Below, piece after piece: positions 49,980 to 57,831 of a stretch of DNA of 64,000 nucleotides. The position numbers were made by a program, and so were the translations under genes. The notes beneath the pieces are model-generated. The model saw only the letters and a program-made list of their open reading frames with translations, was not told the DNA's origin and did no database searches. Source of the stretch: Dyella jiangningensis (lineage in GTDB: Bacteria; Pseudomonadota; Gammaproteobacteria; Xanthomonadales; Rhodanobacteraceae); contig NZ_NFZS01000005.1 of assembly GCF_003264855.1 (NCBI RefSeq), forward strand, positions 241,603 to 305,602, written 5' to 3'. How positions within the stretch are numbered: the first letter of the stretch is position 1; the number at the start of each line of letters is the position of its first letter.

Positions 49980-50525
49980 ATGAATGCGGAGTCGCAGATC
50001 ACCGAAGTGCTTTCACGCGCCGCCAACGGCGATGCCGCCGCGTTCGATGCGCTCATCCCCAAGGTCTACGCCACGCTGCGCCGCCTCGCCCGTCACCAGC
50101 GCGCCCATGAAGCGGCGCATACGCTGGAGACCACGGCGCTGGTGCACGAGGCCTACCTGAAGCTGGTCAGCCACGACGGCCTCGTCTTCACCGACCGGGC
50201 GCACCTGTACGCCTACATGAGCCAGGTGATGCGCCACCTGCTGATCGACCATGCGCGCCGCAGGAAGGCACAGAAGCGCCAGGCGCCGGAGATGACCGCG
50301 CCAGAAGATCCGTCAGACATCCTCAACGTGCTCGCCATCGACGAGGCACTGAAGCGGCTGGCCGACACCGACGAGCGCCTCGCGCGCGTGGCCGAGCTGC
50401 GCCTGTTCGCGGACCTGTCGAGCCCGGAGATCGCCGACGCACTCGGCGTCACCGCGCGCACCGTCGAGCGGGACTGGCTGAAGGCGCGCACCTTTCTCTC
50501 CGCCTGCCTGATGCCGGGCGGCTGA
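49980..50525 (+). CDS. ECF sigma factor (TIGR02999/ECF43-like)
   Basis: 181 aa from the ATG at 49980; the frame is open far upstream, antisense to the repeat protein. It has the region-2 block HTLETTALVHEAYLKLV, then AHLYAYMSQVMRHLLIDHAR-RRKAQKR and region-4 ARVAELRLFADLSSPEIADA-LGVTARTVERDWLKAR. This is the ECF group linked to Ser/Thr kinases; in Xanthomonas the EcfK-PknS pair is a known case where the kinase phosphorylates the sigma. Here the kinase starts 65 bp downstream. There is no anti-sigma gene, which fits control by phosphorylation. Confidence 0.88.
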   Translation: MNAESQITEVLSRAANGDAAAFDALIPKVYATLRRLARHQRAHEAAHTLETTALVHEAYLKLVSHDGLVFTDRAHLYAYMSQVMRHLLIDHARRRKAQKRQAPEMTAPEDPSDILNVLAIDEALKRLADTDERLARVAELRLFADLSSPEIADALGVTARTVERDWLKARTFLSACLMPGG

Positions 50526-50590
50526 GCCGTGTCGCTCGCGGCCAGCTCCTTGCGCTATACAGGCATGCGAGCACGAAACCCATACGGCCG

Positions 50591-53389
50591 ATGATCTTCG
50601 CCTTCTCCCAGCGATGGCACGAGATCGAACCGCTGATCGACCAGCTGTTCGACGTGCCCGTGCACGAGCGGGCCGACTGGCTGCGCGCGCACTGCGTCGA
50701 TCCCACGCTGCGCGTGCTGGTGGAACAGGCGCTGGACAACGCGCCCGGCGTGGCTGCGCTCGAGCGCGGCATCGACCAATGGCTGCCCACACGGGACGAT
50801 GCGCTGCCCATCATCCCGGGTTATCGCGTACTGCGTTTCGTCGGCGCGGGCGGCATGGCCAGCGTGTTCGAAGCCGAACGCGAACTGCCCGGCGGTCCGC
50901 AGAAGGTTGCACTCAAGCTGCTGCGCATCGATGTGCACGACGCCGACGAGCGCCGCCGATTCCTGCGCGAGCAGCACATCCTGGCGCGCCTGCAGCATCC
51001 ACATATCGCGCAACTGCTCGACGCCGGCTTCTCGCCTACCGGCACGCCGTTCCTCGCGCTGGAATTCGTCGCCGGCGAAGACATCGTTTCGCATGCGGCG
51101 CGCCAAAACCTTTCCATGCGCGCATGCCTGGCGCTGTTCATCGACGTGTGCTCGGCGGTGGAACATGCGCATCGCAGCCTGATCGTGCATCGCGACCTCA
51201 AGCCGAGCAACGTGCTGGTGGGCGCGGATGGCGGCGTGAAGCTGGTGGATTTCGGCATCGCCAAGCTGTTGACCGGCGACGTCGAGAGCACGCGCACCGA
51301 AGCGCGACGCCTCACGCGCTCCTACGCGGCGCCCGAGCAATTGACGGGCGAGGTCGCCACCACCGCCATCGACGTCTACTCGCTCGGCGTGCTGCTGGCC
51401 GAACTGCTTTGCGGGCGGCATCCCTATCGCACTGACGACCACGCCTTGGCGAAGGAAGCCACCTTCGATGACGAGGCCTTGCGACGCACGCTAGGCATCG
51501 ATCTCCACGCCATCGTGCAGCAGGCGACGCGAGCGGAGCCTTCCCGTCGCTACGCGAGCGTGGCGGCCCTCGGCGCGGACATCCAGCGCTATCTCGACGG
51601 CATGCCACTGCAGGCGCGCCCGGACACGCTTGCCTATCGCGCACTGACCTTCGTCCGACGACACGCGCTGGGCGTCTCCCTCGGCGCCGTGGTCGCCCTG
51701 CTGCTCGCCACCGCCACCATCGTCGGCCTGTACGAGGCGCGCCGTGCAGGACACGCGGCGCAGGAGGCGCGGGCACAAGCCACGGCCGCCGAAAGCGAAG
51801 CGCAACGCGCCGACGCACTCAAGACCTTCATGGAAGGCTTGTTCGACAGTTCCGCGCACGGCACCGAGGCCAACGAAACCGCGGAAGAACTGCTGGCACG
51901 CGGTCGCGAACGCGCCGAGCGCGACTTCGCCATGCAACCCGCGCTTCGCGCCGAGATCCTCGCGCTGGTCGGCGACCTGGATCGCCGCAGCGGCCATCCC
52001 GAACGCGCATGGCAACCGCTGGAAGAAGCCGCCGCGCTGGCAAAGTCGCAGTTCGGCGCCACCGACCGGCGCACCCTGCACATCGAATACCTGCTCGCCA
52101 AGGAAGCCGATGAACTCGGCCGCGTGCGCGAGGCCACCGCGCGACTGCAAGGCGCCATCGATGCCTTCGACACCGGACCGAATCGCGATTCGCCCGAAGA
52201 GGTGCAGGCGCTCGCGTGGCTGGCCGGCCTGGACGAGCGCGCGGGCGAATCGCACAAGGCCATCGACCTCGGCGAGAAAGACGTGGCGCTGGCGCGCCGC
52301 ATCCTGCCCGCCGACAGCGAAGCATTGACCGAGGCCGTGCTCAATCTCGGCTGGATCTACGAGGATGCCGGTCGTTCGGATCGCGCCGAACCGCTGCTGC
52401 GCGAAGCACTGGCACGCAAGCGCGAACATCTCGGTGCACGGCACGCCGACGTCGCCGATACCATCGCCATTCTCGTATCCGCACTGACCAAGCTCGGCCA
52501 GTACGGCGAGAGCGAACAACTCATGCGCGATGCGCTGGACATCGACGCCAACGCCTACACGCATCCCAATGCCCACACCGCCTGGCACCTCAACGATCTC
52601 GGTGGCGTGTTCACGCTCGAGGGAAAGTTTCCCGAGGCCGAAGCGTTCTACACGAAATCGATCGCCGTGGATGAAGCGCTCAAGCCCGCCTCGGCGCTCA
52701 ACGAAGCGGTGAGCATCAGCAACATCGCCAAGATCCGCTTCCGCCAAGGTGCTTACGCCGACGCCGAAGCCGGCATGCGCGATGCCATCGACCGCAAGCA
52801 GCGCCTGCTCGGCGCCGACTACGCCGACAACGGCCGCAGCTACGACCGCGCCGTGCTAGCCGAAATCCTTATCGCCCGCGGCCAACTGGACGAAGCGCGA
52901 ACGCTCATCGACGGCGCGCTGTCTGAAGCACGGCGCCGCCACCACGACGCGCACCCTGACACCGCCTTCGCATTGACCGTCGATGCCGAACTCATGGCCG
53001 CCAGCCACGAACCGGAACAGGCTGCCCTGTTGGCCGGGCAAGCCGTCACCATGTATCAGGCGCTGGCGGACCAGGGTTCCGAGAAGTCGGTTCGCGCGCG
53101 CCTGATGTATGCCGACATCCTGCAAGCGCTAGGCCGCCACAAGGAGGCTGCGAGGCACCTCGACAACGCACTGGGTGGCGCCAACACCACGGTACCGAAG
53201 TCGGCAGCGCTGATCGCGCGTCTGCAGGCCGACCTTGCAAGCATCGACGCCACGCTCGGCGACAAAGCCTCCGCCAACCGTCTGCGTGCCGAAGCACGAA
53301 CGTCGCTGGCCGATACGCCAGCCGGGCCGAACACCGATCGCGATGAGGCATTGCGACTGCTCGCCAACCCACCGCCGGGCAACCGCTGA
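50591..53389 (+). CDS. Transmembrane Ser/Thr protein kinase with TPR domain (PknS-like)
   Basis: 932 aa. Kinase domain ~75-340: RFVGAGGMASVFEAE (Gly loop), VALKLLRI (Lys109), IVHRDLKPSNVLV (HRD 200-202), LVDFGIAKLL (DFG 220-222) and SYAAPEQLTGEV. One TM at ~360-381 (LGVSLGAVVALLLATATIVG), followed by a ~540-residue alpha-helical TPR region outside the membrane (repeats such as LTEAVLNLGWIYEDAGRSDR, HTAWHLNDLGGVFTLEGKFP). The TPR part is the likely sensor. It probably phosphorylates the ECF sigma encoded just upstream. The 53390-53637 gap after it holds no gene I can support. Confidence 0.9.
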   Translation: MIFAFSQRWHEIEPLIDQLFDVPVHERADWLRAHCVDPTLRVLVEQALDNAPGVAALERGIDQWLPTRDDALPIIPGYRVLRFVGAGGMASVFEAERELPGGPQKVALKLLRIDVHDADERRRFLREQHILARLQHPHIAQLLDAGFSPTGTPFLALEFVAGEDIVSHAARQNLSMRACLALFIDVCSAVEHAHRSLIVHRDLKPSNVLVGADGGVKLVDFGIAKLLTGDVESTRTEARRLTRSYAAPEQLTGEVATTAIDVYSLGVLLAELLCGRHPYRTDDHALAKEATFDDEALRRTLGIDLHAIVQQATRAEPSRRYASVAALGADIQRYLDGMPLQARPDTLAYRALTFVRRHALGVSLGAVVALLLATATIVGLYEARRAGHAAQEARAQATAAESEAQRADALKTFMEGLFDSSAHGTEANETAEELLARGRERAERDFAMQPALRAEILALVGDLDRRSGHPERAWQPLEEAAALAKSQFGATDRRTLHIEYLLAKEADELGRVREATARLQGAIDAFDTGPNRDSPEEVQALAWLAGLDERAGESHKAIDLGEKDVALARRILPADSEALTEAVLNLGWIYEDAGRSDRAEPLLREALARKREHLGARHADVADTIAILVSALTKLGQYGESEQLMRDALDIDANAYTHPNAHTAWHLNDLGGVFTLEGKFPEAEAFYTKSIAVDEALKPASALNEAVSISNIAKIRFRQGAYADAEAGMRDAIDRKQRLLGADYADNGRSYDRAVLAEILIARGQLDEARTLIDGALSEARRRHHDAHPDTAFALTVDAELMAASHEPEQAALLAGQAVTMYQALADQGSEKSVRARLMYADILQALGRHKEAARHLDNALGGANTTVPKSAALIARLQADLASIDATLGDKASANRLRAEARTSLADTPAGPNTDRDEALRLLANPPPGNR

Positions 53390-53637
53390 AGCGACCGGGC
53401 GCCCCACTCTGAATTTCGCCCGGACATTGGCTTGGATTCAGGAAGATGCATCAAGCGCGAACGCCCGTCGTGTCGCACAGCACGTTGCGAATAGCCGTCC
53501 AAACAATTGTTTAGGTCCGCAAGTAGAACGGTTGCGTAAGCAAGCCCTATCGCATCGTGCGCAGCGACAATCTCGCTCCCGCGCCCTGTTGACGTCACCG
53601 AAACAGCCGGTGAGTAGCCTTCATGGCGGAGTTCGCT

Positions 53638-54051
53638 ATGAACGAAACCCTATATCCCGCCACCGACGCTCTCGACCTCGCCCGGTCGCTGCTCGCCATT
53701 GCCACCGAAGCCTGCGACGCCGGCACCATGTCCGAAGAGCTGGCCGATTCCCTCCGCCTGGCCGCCGAAGGCCTCGCGGCCGACCTCGCCGAATGGCGCT
53801 CCCAGCAGGCCGACACGCTGTCCGCGCGAGCCAACATGGCCATCAACTGGGCCCTGATCGACCTGGACGCGGTCGCCCAATTCTCCAAGCTGATGGCATG
53901 CACGCACCTCACCGACCCCTGCGCCGTGCGTCTGCTCACCATCATCAAGCACACCACCGACCGCGCAGCGCAGAGCCTGGTGACGTCGGGCGTGAGGATC
54001 GCACTGGTGTCCGCGGTGCACGATGGACACTTGGCCGGAAACATGCCGTAG
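53638..54051 (+). CDS. Small helical protein of unknown function
   Basis: 137 aa. GGAG 8 nt upstream of the ATG at 53638 favours it over an ATG five codons earlier. The protein is Ala/Leu-rich, mostly helix, without signal peptide or TM: LDLARSLLAIATEACDAGTM, SEELADSLRLAAEGLAADLA, ANMAINWALIDLDAVAQFSK. No family is recognised. It is convergent with the HigA-like genes. Confidence 0.55.
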   Translation: MNETLYPATDALDLARSLLAIATEACDAGTMSEELADSLRLAAEGLAADLAEWRSQQADTLSARANMAINWALIDLDAVAQFSKLMACTHLTDPCAVRLLTIIKHTTDRAAQSLVTSGVRIALVSAVHDGHLAGNMP

Positions 54052-54164
54052 CTTGCAGCGACACGCCGTATGCGATGTGGCGCGGCCGGTTTCGATGCCT
54101 CTCCGCCTCGCGCATCTTCTACTCCGACCGTGCCCAAGCGGCCTGCAACGCGGGCCGCAATTCG

Positions 54165-54476
54165 TTACTCGGGATGCCGTCGTACGTGCGACCAAGACTC
54201 CAAGGTCGCCAGGTCGTAACGCGCCTGCAGCGTCAGCCAATAGGCTGGCGTGGGGTCCATCACGCATGCAAGGCGCATCGCGAATCTGGCGTTGATGCGT
54301 CGCTCGCCGCGGGTGATCTGCCTCAACGTGGACACGGAAATGCCGGTGCGACGCGCGAGCCATGCGAGCGACATGGCGCGAGCCTTGAGGTGGTCATTCA
54401 ACAATACGTCGCCGGGGCTGCGCAGTGGCTCCGGTGCGTCAAATTCCATCGACGGATCGAGCTTGATGAGGCACAT
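54165..54476 (-). CDS. HigA-like antitoxin (second of a tandem pair)
   Basis: 103 aa. Helix-turn-helix of the XRE/HigA type: RSPGDVLLNDHLKARAMSLA-WLARRTGISVSTLRQITRGERR, then INARFAMRLACVMDPTPAYW-LTLQARYDL, the block that ends almost every HigA antitoxin (LAxxFGxSPExWLxLQxxYDL). It is 15 bp downstream of its paralogue at 54492-54824, same strand. No HigB toxin is encoded next to either. Confidence 0.82.
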   Translation of the reverse strand: MCLIKLDPSMEFDAPEPLRSPGDVLLNDHLKARAMSLAWLARRTGISVSTLRQITRGERRINARFAMRLACVMDPTPAYWLTLQARYDLATLESWSHVRRHPE

Positions 54477-54491
54477 GGGACTTCCATCCTT

Positions 54492-54824
54492 TCAGGAACG
54501 ACGGGAGGGCGGATCGAGCATAGGGACCGTAGTAGCGATATCGCGCTCCTCGCGCGCCAGGTCGTACCGCGCCTGCAACACCAGCCAATAGAGCGCCGAC
54601 GTGGGCAGCACCGCAGCCAGCCGTATCGCGTACTTGGGCGTGACGCGCCGGGAACCGGCGATGAGTTCCTTGATGTGTCGTGCCTGGATGCCGGTACGAC
54701 GCGCAAGCTGCGCGGGGTTGATCGATTCCGGACGCATGTAGTCGTGCGACAGCACCTCTCCGGGCGAGCGCAGGCGCAGCGACGGATCCACGCCAAGGCG
54801 AGGCGTGAGCTTGATCAGTTCCAT
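54492..54824 (-). CDS. HigA-like antitoxin (first of a tandem pair)
   Basis: 110 aa. Same architecture as its neighbour: LRSPGEVLSHDYMRPESINP-AQLARRTGIQARHIKELIAG, then YAIRLAAVLPTSALYWLVLQ-ARYDLAREE. The two proteins share about the same length and motif positions, so they look like an old tandem duplication. In a usual higBA operon the toxin precedes the antitoxin; here 54825-54964 has no toxin-like frame. Confidence 0.82.
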   Translation of the reverse strand: MELIKLTPRLGVDPSLRLRSPGEVLSHDYMRPESINPAQLARRTGIQARHIKELIAGSRRVTPKYAIRLAAVLPTSALYWLVLQARYDLAREERDIATTVPMLDPPSRRS

Positions 54825-54964
54825 GGACTCCCTTCCCTGTCGGGCACGCCCTTAGAAGGGGCGGGCGCTTACGACCATTCGCGTCAGTGAATGCCTGGTG
54901 GCCACGTCAGCGATCGCGAAGTGGCGGCGCATCGCCATGCCGGCCGATACGCCGCACGGGGCAA

Positions 54965-55309
54965 TCATTGGACGAGTGGAGGGTTCACCGGTGGCTCATG
55001 ACCGAGCAGCCTGGCGTACTGCTGCAGGCACTGGATGGCCGTGCCGAGACTGGCGGTTTCCGCCACGGAAAGCGGCCAAACCAAGGGCCTGACGGGAAAA
55101 CCGCGAGCCTGCGCCTTGCGGCATCGCTCGCTATCATGGCGCATGCGTGTCAGTGCAAGTATCGCCAAGGCGATGTCCGCACGGGTGCCTCGACGGAAGG
55201 TTTCGGGCCACGCGACGCCTATCGGAGAAAGGTCATCGGGCGAGCCAGTGAGGGTGTCGTCAGCGGGAACTGACGAGCGAACGCGTACCGTATGATCGCG
55301 GTTAGCCAT
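54965..55309 (-). CDS. Unknown small protein downstream of duplicated upstream segment
   Basis: 114 aa from the ATG at 55307-55309 (a TTG two codons earlier is also open). MANRDHTVRVRSSVPADDTL, then RADIALAILALTRMRHDSER, and a Pro-rich tail. No signal peptide and no recognised family. It is listed because the ~240-bp segment just upstream has a second copy before the double-glycine peptide at 55994, which suggests shared control. The ribosome site is weak. Confidence 0.4.
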   Translation of the reverse strand: MANRDHTVRVRSSVPADDTLTGSPDDLSPIGVAWPETFRRGTRADIALAILALTRMRHDSERCRKAQARGFPVRPLVWPLSVAETASLGTAIQCLQQYARLLGHEPPVNPPLVQ

Positions 55310-55329
55310 GATCAACTCGTAGGTTGGTG

Positions 55330-55568
55330 ATGGTTAGCGGGTCGTGGGTGTTGTCGCACTCACGGCTCGCGCTTCATGACTTGACGGTCATGGTCGCTCG
55401 CGAGGCCCTTTGAAAAAGACGGTGCGAGTGACTACCCGAAGCTAACGATCGGCACGCGCATCGTCTGTCAGGCTATTGCGGGATGGATGTACTCCAAGTG
55501 GATTGTTGCGGGTGCGAGAACACTGGGCGGGTTGCGTGTCAGTGTTAGACCACAGGCCAAATGCGAGT
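55330..55568. repeat. Duplicated upstream segment, copy 1
   Basis: About 240 bp aligning, with many substitutions, to 56231-56468. Shared stretches include GCGCATCGTCTGTCAGGC-type and CACTGG...GTGTTAGACCACAGG / CACTGG...ACGTTAGACTACAGG blocks. It precedes the 114-aa gene on the minus strand. Confidence 0.8.
55375..55392. promoter_or_regulatory. Palindromic operator candidate, copy 1
   Basis: CATGAC-TTGACG-GTCATG, a perfect 6-bp inverted repeat with a 6-nt spacer, 66 bp upstream of the 54965-55309 gene. The same half-sites and spacing are kept in copy 2 although the spacer differs. Confidence 0.6.
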
Positions 55569-55882
55569 CAGGCGTTGATTCCGATCTTACGAATACGCTC
55601 GGCAATCAGCAGCCGACGCCGCTTCTCCCAGATCACCAGCATGACCAGTGCTCCTCCTGACACTGCAACTATGGCCGCCCATTTCCTGTCGTTACCGCCG
55701 GCCAGCTGATACGCGACGCACATCGCGACAATGGTCACTGCCGCCGCTGCTTTCATTGCAGTGCGTAGCAGGGACGCTTCCGACCGATCGTGCCTGACAC
55801 GCCTCATCCATCGCCGAGTCAGTAGCGCCATCAAGCCTACCAACGCGAGGGAACAGAAGAACGCCGTCAAGAGCGTGACCAT
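55568..55882 (-). CDS. Small membrane protein, possible immunity protein
   Basis: 104 aa, three likely TM segments: TLLTAFFCSLALVGLMALLT, AMKAAAAVTIVAMCVAYQLA and WAAIVAVSGGALVMLVIWEK, with basic loops (RRWMRRVRHDR, EKRRRLLIAERIRKIG). It lies 111 bp downstream of the double-glycine peptide gene on the same strand, with no other gene between. Small multi-TM proteins in this position are commonly bacteriocin immunity proteins, so that role is inferred, not shown. It does not resemble a named family I can recall. Confidence 0.6.
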   Translation of the reverse strand: MVTLLTAFFCSLALVGLMALLTRRWMRRVRHDRSEASLLRTAMKAAAAVTIVAMCVAYQLAGGNDRKWAAIVAVSGGALVMLVIWEKRRRLLIAERIRKIGINA

Positions 55883-55993
55883 TAGATGCCACCGTATCGA
55901 TCAAAAGGACCGCGACCCGGTAATCGTCGCCACAACATTGATTCGTCCAAATAGCAGGCGATCAAGTGCAGCCGATCGCCTGCTACACCGCCA

Positions 55994-56146
55994 CTAGCGG
56001 AGCAAGATACCAATGCCGATGGACATGCCAAATCCAAGCGTGAACGGACCACCCATCAGGCTAAGCCCGATAATGGCCAACGCACCGGTATCCGGATCAA
56101 GACCACCACTGACGGCTTGCACTTCCTCAAGATCAAGCTCTCTCAT
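55994..56146 (-). CDS. Double-glycine-leader peptide (bacteriocin-like)
   Basis: 50 aa. AGGAG lies 7 nt before the ATG at 56144-56146. The leader MRELDLEEVQAVSGG fits the class II bacteriocin / microcin leader consensus (Leu/acidic, then Val-Ser-Gly-Gly), with cleavage expected after residue 15. The remaining 35 residues are Gly-rich and hydrophobic: LDPDTGALAIIGLSLMGG, then PFTLGFGMSIGIGILLR. This is typical of membrane-active class II peptides. No cleavage/export ABC transporter is in the window. It sits before a small membrane protein and behind a regulatory segment duplicated elsewhere. The frame extends to 56359, but that 121-aa version lacks sense. Confidence 0.72.
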   Translation of the reverse strand: MRELDLEEVQAVSGGLDPDTGALAIIGLSLMGGPFTLGFGMSIGIGILLR

Positions 56147-56230
56147 GTCGAATCTCCTGGTATGGACACACGGGCCCTGCGCATGTAACGCGGGCGCCCT
56201 AGTTACGACCGACTCTGCTGATATGGGTAA

Positions 56231-56468
56231 CGGCTGGCGGGGCCATGGGTGTCGACTGCGTTCACAGCCCGCGCCACATGACTTGCATGTCATGGCCACT
56301 CGCAGAACGCTTCGAAACGCCGCGAACGACAACCCGAAGCTAGCGGCGAGCACCCGCATCGTCTGTCAGGCCCAAGTGTCGAGAATGTCCGCTCAAGGGA
56401 ATGTGGCAAGTGCGCAAACACTGGCCAAGCCGCATGTCAACGTTAGACTACAGGTGCAAAGCGCACTT
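56231..56468. repeat. Duplicated upstream segment, copy 2
   Basis: Diverged copy of 55330-55568, about 900 bp away in the same orientation. The 341-bp space 56147-56487 upstream of the peptide gene is largely this segment; no gene is seen in it. Confidence 0.8.
56277..56294. promoter_or_regulatory. Palindromic operator candidate, copy 2
   Basis: CATGAC-TTGCAT-GTCATG, 131 bp upstream of the double-glycine peptide start. Half-sites and spacing are identical to copy 1 while the flanks have drifted, which argues for selection. Confidence 0.6.
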
Positions 56469-56487
56469 GCGGCTTCTTCAGAACGAG

Positions 56488-57831
56488 CTATGAAGTTGAT
56501 TTGCCTCCGCGGCCTTCAGCGGAGAGCCTACCTTCCCGATCGAGCAAATTCGTCCAGATGCCTGCATGAGTGCCGGACCTGGATTGCACCACTGCATAGC
56601 TCGGGTCAGCGATATCGATAAATTCCAATTCAACTCTCACCTGTGTGCCGTGAATCATGGGCAAGAGCAGTGGCGCCCTTCGTGCCCGCGAAAGGCCTTC
56701 ATGCCAGGGATAGACCAGTATCAAGTCGTGACATTTGTAGGCGGCTGCGTAGGCAAGCATCTGGTACACGTCCTTCTCTGACGGCCGTGGAAAACCAGAT
56801 GCGTCTAACCGCAAATGTTTCCATTTCGCATCGACAATCGCACGTATGCCACCGGCTTTGCGCACCACAAAGTCGGGCCTCAACCCAACAGCCGCACTAC
56901 CGGCATAGGTGGCCAAGCACGTACCCACATCCTGCGCGTCCACTTGGCCACCAAGATAGGCCAGATCGTGATGGATCTTCCGCGAAACGAGTCCTTCAAA
57001 GACCTTGTTCATATCAAAGAGAAGGCTTGGCGCCTGCGTAGCGCCGGAACGCAACGATGGCGAGAGCAACTGTACGATCCAACACGCCCACTGGAATGCA
57101 CTACGGTAACGCTCGCTTTGCCGGTCGAACGTCAATGATGACAGTGCCTTGCCATGGTGAACCATGTCCGCAATATCGACAAACGACCATAACTGCGTAA
57201 GTGACCGTTTTTGCAATTGGCCACGTGCTGCCCTTGAGACAAGGTGGAGCGCATACTTCAATAAGCGATTGAGAGCATTATCTGAAGTTAGCTCGTCGAA
57301 GGCACAATGAATCACGTCCGGTCGGTTGGCCAACGCGGCGGCTTGCCTTCGAAAAACGACTTTGCCGCGTACGACGTGAAGATCCTCGTGATCAGTCCTA
57401 TATCGCTTGTAAAGCCCTTGTTGAAGAAGCACCGCCACTTCGTCCAGATAGGCACCTATAAATGCGTCCAACAGAGTCGCCGAGTTCAAAGCCTGCGCGG
57501 CTTCGCTTCGAAGGCGACGAGGCGCCAGCCCTGCATCCTGAAGACATCGCAAAAGCACGCTGCGGCACGAATCGGGATGATCCTGTCCTCCGACCTTCGG
57601 AAGAATTTCCAGTGAGCGGGATTGAAATCCCACGATGCCGCAGAACTGATTGAACCTGACGCCATCGGCGAGGAACTCGCAAAAGCCAGGCCGTGATACG
57701 TTTGCCTCATGCAGGGCTCTGACATCTCGCTCGCTCAGATGGCTGGTTACGCCAGTCCGCGACGAATACGGAAGAAACTCGTGTTCGAGAACGGCCAGCG
57801 ATGCAGGCGATGCCATGCTTAGTGCCCGCAC
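56488..57831 (-). CDS. mcrC: McrC-like restriction endonuclease subunit
   Basis: 447 aa from a GTG at 57829-57831 that overlaps the mcrB TAG by one base (TAGTG); an ATG five codons later is also possible. McrC family (PF10117): FNQFCGIVGFQSRSLEILPK at the N-terminus, SATLLDAFIGAYLDEVAVLL and VRGKVVFRRQ in the middle. The C-terminal PD-(D/E)XK nuclease site is LRPDFVVRKAGGIRAIVDAK-WK, and QMLAYAAAYKCHDLILVYP closes the nuclease domain. With McrB it forms a GTP-dependent enzyme cleaving modified DNA, a type IV restriction system. Confidence 0.9.
   Translation of the reverse strand: MRALSMASPASLAVLEHEFLPYSSRTGVTSHLSERDVRALHEANVSRPGFCEFLADGVRFNQFCGIVGFQSRSLEILPKVGGQDHPDSCRSVLLRCLQDAGLAPRRLRSEAAQALNSATLLDAFIGAYLDEVAVLLQQGLYKRYRTDHEDLHVVRGKVVFRRQAAALANRPDVIHCAFDELTSDNALNRLLKYALHLVSRAARGQLQKRSLTQLWSFVDIADMVHHGKALSSLTFDRQSERYRSAFQWACWIVQLLSPSLRSGATQAPSLLFDMNKVFEGLVSRKIHHDLAYLGGQVDAQDVGTCLATYAGSAAVGLRPDFVVRKAGGIRAIVDAKWKHLRLDASGFPRPSEKDVYQMLAYAAAYKCHDLILVYPWHEGLSRARRAPLLLPMIHGTQVRVELEFIDIADPSYAVVQSRSGTHAGIWTNLLDREGRLSAEGRGGKSTS

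Noticed and set aside
55994..56359. A 121-aa protein containing the double-glycine peptide
   Set aside because: The ribosome site and leader pattern fit the inner ATG at 56146; the upstream part falls into the duplicated regulatory segment.
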